Source: a bacterium (GTDB lineage: Bacteria; Margulisbacteria; Marinamargulisbacteria; UBA6595). From it: DNA of 11,635 bases. The DNA is taken from the NCBI GenBank assembly GCA_027621615.1, contig JAQCBC010000013.1, forward strand, positions 1-11,635, written 5' to 3'. Below the pieces are notes generated by a model, which worked only from the letters and a program-made list of their open reading frames with translations, made no database searches and had not been told where the DNA came from. Both the position numbers and the translations under genes were made by a program. Positions 7,987 to 11,635 of the stretch are shown here, piece after piece. Each line of letters begins with the position of its first letter. The stretch's first letter is position 1.

Positions 7987-8015
7987 AGTATCGCAAATTC
8001 TGGGTTCGATGTAAA
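7987..8015 (-). promoter_or_regulatory. promoter of the patatin-like gene
   Basis: On the minus strand, a -35 box TTTACA (8015 to 8010), a 17-base spacer and an extended -10 TGC-GATACT (7995 to 7987) place the transcript start near 7980, about six bases before the ATG at 7974. No Shine-Dalgarno is present. Confidence 0.65.
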
Positions 8016-8040
8016 TGATGAAATCGGCTATTATTTACAT
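8009..8040. repeat. 8-base inverted repeat covering two divergent -35 boxes
   Basis: ATGTAAAT (8009-8016) and ATTTACAT (8033-8040) are perfect inverted copies separated by 16 bases. Each arm contains the TTTACA -35 box of one of the two divergent promoters (patatin-like gene on the left, DAHP synthase gene on the right). The match is one or two bases longer than the -35 boxes alone require, so it could also be an operator for a dimeric regulator. I cannot separate these readings. Confidence 0.6.
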
Positions 8041-8061
8041 TTTTTCAATACCCGGTATACT
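8034..8061 (+). promoter_or_regulatory. promoter of the DAHP synthase gene
   Basis: TTTACA (8034-8039), a 16-base spacer and TATACT (8056-8061) form a near-consensus sigma-70-type promoter. The expected transcript start is at about 8068 and the ATG is at 8069, so the mRNA should be leaderless or have one leading base. An in-frame ATG at 8015 lies upstream of the -35 box and cannot be used from this promoter. Confidence 0.75.
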
Positions 8062-8068
8062 TAAAGAT

Positions 8069-9127
8069 ATGAATAATAAAATTAGACAATCGCTAAAAGA
8101 CATTAATATTCGATCCATTGAGCCTCTTATGACGCCCAACGAGCTCATGCAAGCCTGTGCTTTGCCCGATGCAGCCATGAAAACCGTGCAAGACAGTCGG
8201 GATGCCATTACCAATATTTTATCGGGCCAAGATTCTCGGACCTTGTTGTTGGTTGGGCCGTGTTCCATTCATGATTCGGCGGCTGCGTTGGCGTATGCGG
8301 AGCGGTTGTTGGCCCTCAAAGATGCGGTTAAAGATATTTTTTTCATTGTGATGCGGGTTTATTTTGAAAAACCGCGAACCACAGTGGGCTGGAAAGGCTT
8401 TATTAATGATCCGGATATTAATGGCCAGTGTGATATGCCCAAGGGGTTGCGGTTGGCTCGGGAATTATTGATTGCGCTAAATGCGATGGGAGTGCCGGCT
8501 GGGACTGAATTTTTGGATCCCATTACGCCGTCTTATATTGCGGATTTGGTGAGTTGGGCGTCAATTGGGGCTCGAACTACGGAATCGCAAACGCATCGGG
8601 AGATGGCCAGTGGATTGTCGATGCCGGTGGGGTTTAAAAATGGCACGGATGGCAATTTGGATGTGGCGGTTGCGGCGATGCAGTCGGTGAGTCATGGCCA
8701 TAGTTTTTTGGGGTTGAATGAATCGGGGCAGGCTAGTGTGTATCGCACCAACGGCAATGTATGGGGGCATTTGGTGTTGCGTGGGGGTAAGCATTCGCCC
8801 AATTATTCGTCGGATGATGTAACGGCCGCTGTGGATCAGTTGAATCAAGCTGGGTTGTACAATCGCTTGGTGATTGATTGCAGCCATGCCAATTCTGAAA
8901 AACAAGCGAAGCGTCAAATTGATGTCTTTGAAAATGTTATTGAGCAAGTGGCAACGGGCAATCAGCATATTTTAGGTGCGATGTTGGAGAGTCATCTAAA
9001 TGAAGGCAATCAGTCGAGTGAGCAACCGGTGAGTCAATTCAAACCGGGTGTTTCAATTACGGACGCTTGCTTGGGCTGGGACGATACGGAACGAATTATT
9101 CGGGCGGCGTTTGAGCGGTTAGCCTAA
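8069..9127 (+). CDS. aroG: 3-deoxy-7-phosphoheptulonate (DAHP) synthase, AroG/F/H type
   Basis: DAHP synthase joins phosphoenolpyruvate and erythrose 4-phosphate in the first step of the shikimate pathway to aromatic amino acids. The 352-residue protein matches E. coli AroG (350) end to end. It has GPCSIHD (63-69) with metal ligand Cys65, RVYFEKPRTTVGWKG (96-110), GARTTESQTHRE (168-179), GFKNGTDG (188-195) and DCSHANSEKQ near residue 275. The start at 8069 is chosen because the N terminus then aligns with AroG and the promoter lies just upstream; an ATG at 8015 would add 18 residues encoded by promoter DNA. Enzymes of this class are usually feedback-inhibited by Phe, Tyr or Trp. I cannot tell which applies here, so the symbol stands for the family. 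It is a single-gene unit whose 3' end overlaps queC on the other strand by 9 bases, with no terminator seen. Confidence 0.95.
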   Translation: MNNKIRQSLKDINIRSIEPLMTPNELMQACALPDAAMKTVQDSRDAITNILSGQDSRTLLLVGPCSIHDSAAALAYAERLLALKDAVKDIFFIVMRVYFEKPRTTVGWKGFINDPDINGQCDMPKGLRLARELLIALNAMGVPAGTEFLDPITPSYIADLVSWASIGARTTESQTHREMASGLSMPVGFKNGTDGNLDVAVAAMQSVSHGHSFLGLNESGQASVYRTNGNVWGHLVLRGGKHSPNYSSDDVTAAVDQLNQAGLYNRLVIDCSHANSEKQAKRQIDVFENVIEQVATGNQHILGAMLESHLNEGNQSSEQPVSQFKPGVSITDACLGWDDTERIIRAAFERLA

Positions 9128-9763
9128 CGGGTCTTCAATTCCCGCTTCGGCAAACCCGGCGGCCCGCAATTGACATGCTGGGCAGGTGCCACAGGGGGGG
9201 CGATGGCCTCGGTAGCAGGTGTGGGTATGGGCGTACCAGTCCAAACAGCCCAATTGCTGCATGATTTGAATGCTTTCCGCTTTGGTTTTGTTCATCAGTG
9301 GGGTGTGAATCTGGATGGCGTATTCCATACCTAGCTGGATGCTATGTTCCAACGATTGAATAAAATTATAGCGGCAGTCCGGATAGCCCGAGTAATCGGC
9401 TTCGCATACCCCGGTATACAGATGCTGGATGTTGAGCTGATAGGCCCACGATGCCGCAACAGACAAAAATAATTGATTGCGACCTGGGACAAACGTTGAG
9501 GGCAATTGTCCGTCAGGATGCGAAATATCCGCAGTTGAGTCGGTTAAGGCGTTTTGGGTTAAGCTGGACATAAACGACAAATCAACAATTTTCAGTGCGG
9601 TTTGGGTATAGTCCGCCAAATAACGGGCTTGGTCCAATTCAATGCGATGCCGCTGCCCGTAATCAAAAGCAATGGCCTGAACTATCGGGTGATTGGCTTT
9701 GGCAATAGCCAAGCAGGTTGTAGAATCCTGACCCCCTGAAAAGACAACCAAGGCCTCACTCAT
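9119..9763 (-). CDS. queC: 7-cyano-7-deazaguanine synthase
   Basis: QueC converts 7-carboxy-7-deazaguanine to preQ0 using ATP and ammonia, on the way to queuosine in tRNA (and, in some bacteria, deazaguanine DNA modification). The 214-residue protein has the PP-loop SGGQDS (9-14), FDYGQRH (33-39), STFVPGRN (89-96), GVCEADYSGYPDCR (118-131), and four C-terminal zinc-binding Cys (C183, C191, C194, C197). It is slightly shorter than the usual 220-230 residues but complete. Its ATG overlaps the stop of the exonuclease gene (ATGA) and has no Shine-Dalgarno, so coupling is likely. It is the last gene of the def-dcd-exonuclease-queC unit. No queD, queE or queF is in the window, and no preQ1 riboswitch precedes it. 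The stop overlaps the end of the DAHP synthase gene on the other strand. Confidence 0.96.
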   Translation of the reverse strand: MSEALVVFSGGQDSTTCLAIAKANHPIVQAIAFDYGQRHRIELDQARYLADYTQTALKIVDLSFMSSLTQNALTDSTADISHPDGQLPSTFVPGRNQLFLSVAASWAYQLNIQHLYTGVCEADYSGYPDCRYNFIQSLEHSIQLGMEYAIQIHTPLMNKTKAESIQIMQQLGCLDWYAHTHTCYRGHRPPCGTCPACQLRAAGFAEAGIEDPLG

Positions 9764-10680
9764 GCGGTAACGGTTTCGGCCATCCGACGGGTGGCAATTC
9801 GCTCGGCCAATGCTGTGTAATGATTCAGCGACTGTACGGGGCGAGGGACTTTGTTTAAATTATCAAAACAAAAATACAAAGCATGGGTCGCAATAGCATC
9901 AGAGAGTGCTCGGTGGGCACTGCTGTTAACAATGCCATATTTTTTCGCCAATACGCCCAAACTGCACCGGGGTTCTTGATTTTTCTTGGCCCAGTCCAGG
10001 GTACAAACAAATTGATTGGTGTGTAATTGAGTGCCATGGACGTGGTTCATTATGAGCAGCCAAGGGATATCAAAATCCGCATTGTGTACGACCAATGTAC
10101 TGGTGCCCACAAAGGCACTAAACGACTCAAACACCGATGGCGGGGCTGGCGCACCAATCATCATGCTTTCGGTAATTCCAGTTAATTTTGTAATCGTTGA
10201 CGATAGTGGCTTTGAGGTATGAATAAAGGTTTGGAAGTGGCTCAAGTGCCCGCGTTCATCCAGCTTTAAGGCCCCGATTTCAATAATGTCATCGTGATTC
10301 ATATCCAAACCCGTGGTTTCAAAATCTAAAAATACCAACGTATCTTTGGGCTTGGTTTCAAATAAGCTCATTTGGCCCACACAGTTGGGGTATTTGAAAC
10401 ATCGGCGGGCATTCGGGGATACGCGAGGGTGTAGGGTCATGGATTGGCAGGTTTTGCAGGTGTTTTCGGTGTCTAGAACTAAGTCATACTGGATCATATT
10501 GAGTAATCGGTTAGTATCCAGACACTGCTGGCACTCGGGACATGCGCCGGTATCGGATTCAAAGGCATGGTTGCAAAACGGACACCGATACCGGATATCA
10601 AAATCACAGGCCGTTTGGGTGCAATGCAGGCGATTGCCCTGAATGGCCAGGGCGTGTTGGCACTTAGGACACGATGCCAT
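9760..10680 (-). CDS. DEDDh 3'-5' exonuclease with three N-terminal zinc ribbons
   Basis: This protein joins a cysteine-rich N terminus to a DnaQ/epsilon-type exonuclease. Counting from the chosen start (306 residues), three four-Cys sets are visible: C4, C7, C20, C25; C33, C36, C47, C50; and C75, C78, C94, C100. The last, ending in CFKYPNC, resembles the C4 zinc finger of topoisomerase I tails. The exonuclease domain runs from about 114 to 275: DFETTG (D119, E121), HNADFD (199-204, D204) and HRALSD (H256, D261), the full DEDDh set, so it should be active on DNA or RNA 3' ends. There is no polymerase domain. Start: ATG at 10680 begins just before the first ribbon (MASCPKC) and overlaps dcd by 17 bases; ATG at 10710 is possible but adds ten residues and a longer overlap. 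It sits between dcd and queC. A role in DNA repair or nucleic-acid clean-up is inference. Confidence 0.85.
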   Translation of the reverse strand: MASCPKCQHALAIQGNRLHCTQTACDFDIRYRCPFCNHAFESDTGACPECQQCLDTNRLLNMIQYDLVLDTENTCKTCQSMTLHPRVSPNARRCFKYPNCVGQMSLFETKPKDTLVFLDFETTGLDMNHDDIIEIGALKLDERGHLSHFQTFIHTSKPLSSTITKLTGITESMMIGAPAPPSVFESFSAFVGTSTLVVHNADFDIPWLLIMNHVHGTQLHTNQFVCTLDWAKKNQEPRCSLGVLAKKYGIVNSSAHRALSDAIATHALYFCFDNLNKVPRPVQSLNHYTALAERIATRRMAETVTA

Positions 10681-11203
10681 TGTCTTGGTAAATTCGGCTA
10701 CCCACGGCATTGGCTTGGCCTTGGTATTTGCCGTTATATCCCTGTTGGGCGGCTTGGTCTAGGGTGCAAAACACCAGTTGGCAAACGCGGCGACCGGTGA
10801 CCAACTGAATGGGCAGGGAATTGGCATTGTATAATTCCAGGGTAATTTTGCCTTCAAACCCAGCGTCTACCCAACCAGCGTTTTGAATAAATAAGCCCAT
10901 GCGACCAATGGAACTTCGGCCCTCCACAAAAGCAGTTAAGTTATTGGGCAACCGAATGTGTTCCTGGGTGGTTGCCAATACAAATGAATGGGGCGGCAGG
11001 GTAAAGGTATCGGCGACAATATCTCGGTATTCAATGGGTTCATCCATTTGAATGCAGCCCATTTTATGTTCATCGACCAATAAATAATGATTGCCCAAAC
11101 AACAGTCCAGAGATGCCGGTTGCAGCGCGTCTGGGTTAAATGGTGTTACGCTTAGTGCCCCGGTGGCCATATACTCACGAATGCCATTGTCCGATAAAAT
11201 CAT
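10664..11203 (-). CDS. dcd: dCTP deaminase, possibly bifunctional with dUTPase activity
   Basis: Dcd makes dUTP from dCTP, feeding dTMP synthesis; bifunctional Dcd-Dut forms go straight to dUMP. The 179-residue trimeric-type protein has QPASLD (28-33), VEGRSSIGRMG (93-103), and NAGWVDAGFEGKITLEL (108-124) with catalytic Glu123. The C-terminal nucleotide-covering segment is NGKYQGQ (157-163). The AGWVDAGF stretch resembles the bifunctional archaeal and mycobacterial enzymes (AGF/W-I/V-D), whereas E. coli has TAHRIDPGW. However, the residue before AG is Asn, where the bifunctional enzymes I recall have Thr, so dUTPase activity is uncertain. Its ATG overlaps the stop of def (ATGA) and has a good Shine-Dalgarno. 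It is the second gene of the right-hand operon. The dcd call itself is secure. Confidence 0.93.
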   Translation of the reverse strand: MILSDNGIREYMATGALSVTPFNPDALQPASLDCCLGNHYLLVDEHKMGCIQMDEPIEYRDIVADTFTLPPHSFVLATTQEHIRLPNNLTAFVEGRSSIGRMGLFIQNAGWVDAGFEGKITLELYNANSLPIQLVTGRRVCQLVFCTLDQAAQQGYNGKYQGQANAVGSRIYQDNGIVS

Positions 11204-11635
11204 AGGTTTTCCTCCATACGGGTATAATACCCCTCTGTCATTAAATCTTGGGTAGACGATATGCGATCCAAATAGACAATGCCGTCTAAGTGATCGTGCT
11301 CATGCTGGACAATGCGGGCTTCAAAGTCTTGGAGCGTGACCGAGTGTGTCTCACCGGTTCGATCTTGGTACTGTAGCTGAACCAGTTGATGCCGACTCAC
11401 CGTTCCCCGCATACCCGGAATGCTTAAACAGCCTTCAATATCGCGAACTTTGGGGGAGGGTAGTTGTGTTAGTTTGGGGTTGATAACGATGCGAATATCG
11501 GCCGCTGTTGTGGCAACTGGATCGGGCCAAACCAAATAGAGCCGTTTGGACACGCCTACCTGAGGTGCGGCCAATCCCACGCCGTTGGCGTGTTTTAATG
11601 TTTTAATCATTTGATCAATGAGTGTTTGAATATCG
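11200..11635 (-). CDS. def: peptide deformylase (5' end beyond the window)
   Basis: Peptide deformylase removes the formyl group from the N-terminal Met of new proteins at the ribosome. All three family motifs are present: GVGLAAPQVG, EGCLSIPG (Cys is a metal ligand) and QHEHDH (HEXXH-type, two His ligands and catalytic Glu). An ATG at 11610 begins only about ten residues before motif 1, whereas the family has roughly 40 residues there. The frame stays open to the window edge and encodes DIQTLIDQ before that Met, so the true start lies beyond 11635 and the gene is cut by the window, not broken. Its stop overlaps the dcd ATG, so it is the first gene visible in a unit that reads leftwards. In many bacteria def sits next to fmt; that side cannot be seen here. 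Confidence 0.95.
   Translation of the reverse strand, partial: DIQTLIDQMIKTLKHANGVGLAAPQVGVSKRLYLVWPDPVATTAADIRIVINPKLTQLPSPKVRDIEGCLSIPGMRGTVSRHQLVQLQYQDRTGETHSVTLQDFEARIVQHEHDHLDGIVYLDRISSTQDLMTEGYYTRMEENL
11211..11215 (-). promoter_or_regulatory. Shine-Dalgarno site for dcd
   Basis: GGAGG on the minus strand lies inside the last codons of def, seven bases before the dcd ATG at 11203. With the pepF site it shows that the anti-Shine-Dalgarno system is in use here. Confidence 0.8.

Noticed and set aside
8015..8068. In-frame upstream start for the DAHP synthase gene adding 18 residues
   Set aside because: These bases contain the -35 and -10 boxes, the added residues have no counterpart in AroG, and the ATG at 8069 aligns with the family N terminus.
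1..11635. Defence system, prophage, insertion sequence or CRISPR
   Set aside because: All genes but the ParB-like/SPL-like pair and the zinc-ribbon exonuclease have ordinary housekeeping matches; no transposase, integrase, direct-repeat array or tRNA was seen.

Overview
This is a gene-dense chromosomal window with ten complete protein genes, an eleventh cut by the right edge, and no RNA genes, transposons, prophage genes or CRISPR. Two heptose genes (an HldA/RfaE1 kinase and an HldD epimerase) point to a diderm (Gram-negative) bacterium with heptose-containing lipopolysaccharide. The housekeeping genes do not follow an E. coli-like order. The dCTP deaminase has a bifunctional-type (Dcd-Dut) motif instead of the enterobacterial one. 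A spore photoproduct lyase relative sits in what is probably a non-spore-former. The phylum cannot be read from this window; a lineage distant from the model gammaproteobacteria is my inference.

Layout: (1) 31-2003, minus strand: a ParB/Srx-fold protein gene followed by an SPL-like radical SAM gene, overlapping by ATGA. (2) 2004-2146: a divergent promoter region. (3) 2147-6846, plus strand: gcvT, hldA, hldD, pepF, all overlapping by 4-8 bases and so probably one operon. (4) 6832-7974, minus strand: a patatin-like phospholipase gene whose 3' end overlaps pepF. (5) 7975-8068: a second divergent promoter region. (6) 8069-9127, plus strand: an AroG-type DAHP synthase gene, overlapping queC tail to tail by 9 bases. 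(7) 9119-11635, minus strand: def (partial), dcd, a zinc-ribbon DEDDh exonuclease gene and queC, overlapping head to tail and so probably one operon reading in from beyond the right edge.

The operons mix functions. The plus-strand one joins one-carbon metabolism (GcvT), heptose synthesis and peptide turnover. The right-hand one joins N-terminal protein maturation, pyrimidine nucleotide supply, a nuclease and queuosine precursor synthesis.

The most striking points are these. All four genes that begin a transcription unit have an extended or consensus-like -10 box ending in ACT, so close to the ATG that the predicted mRNA leader is 0-7 bases with no Shine-Dalgarno. Some operon-internal genes, by contrast, have perfect Shine-Dalgarno sites. 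The ParB-like/SPL-like pair, in which the radical SAM protein seems to lack the catalytic cysteine of true spore photoproduct lyase, is the best candidate for an undescribed function. The exonuclease with three N-terminal zinc ribbons is the second.
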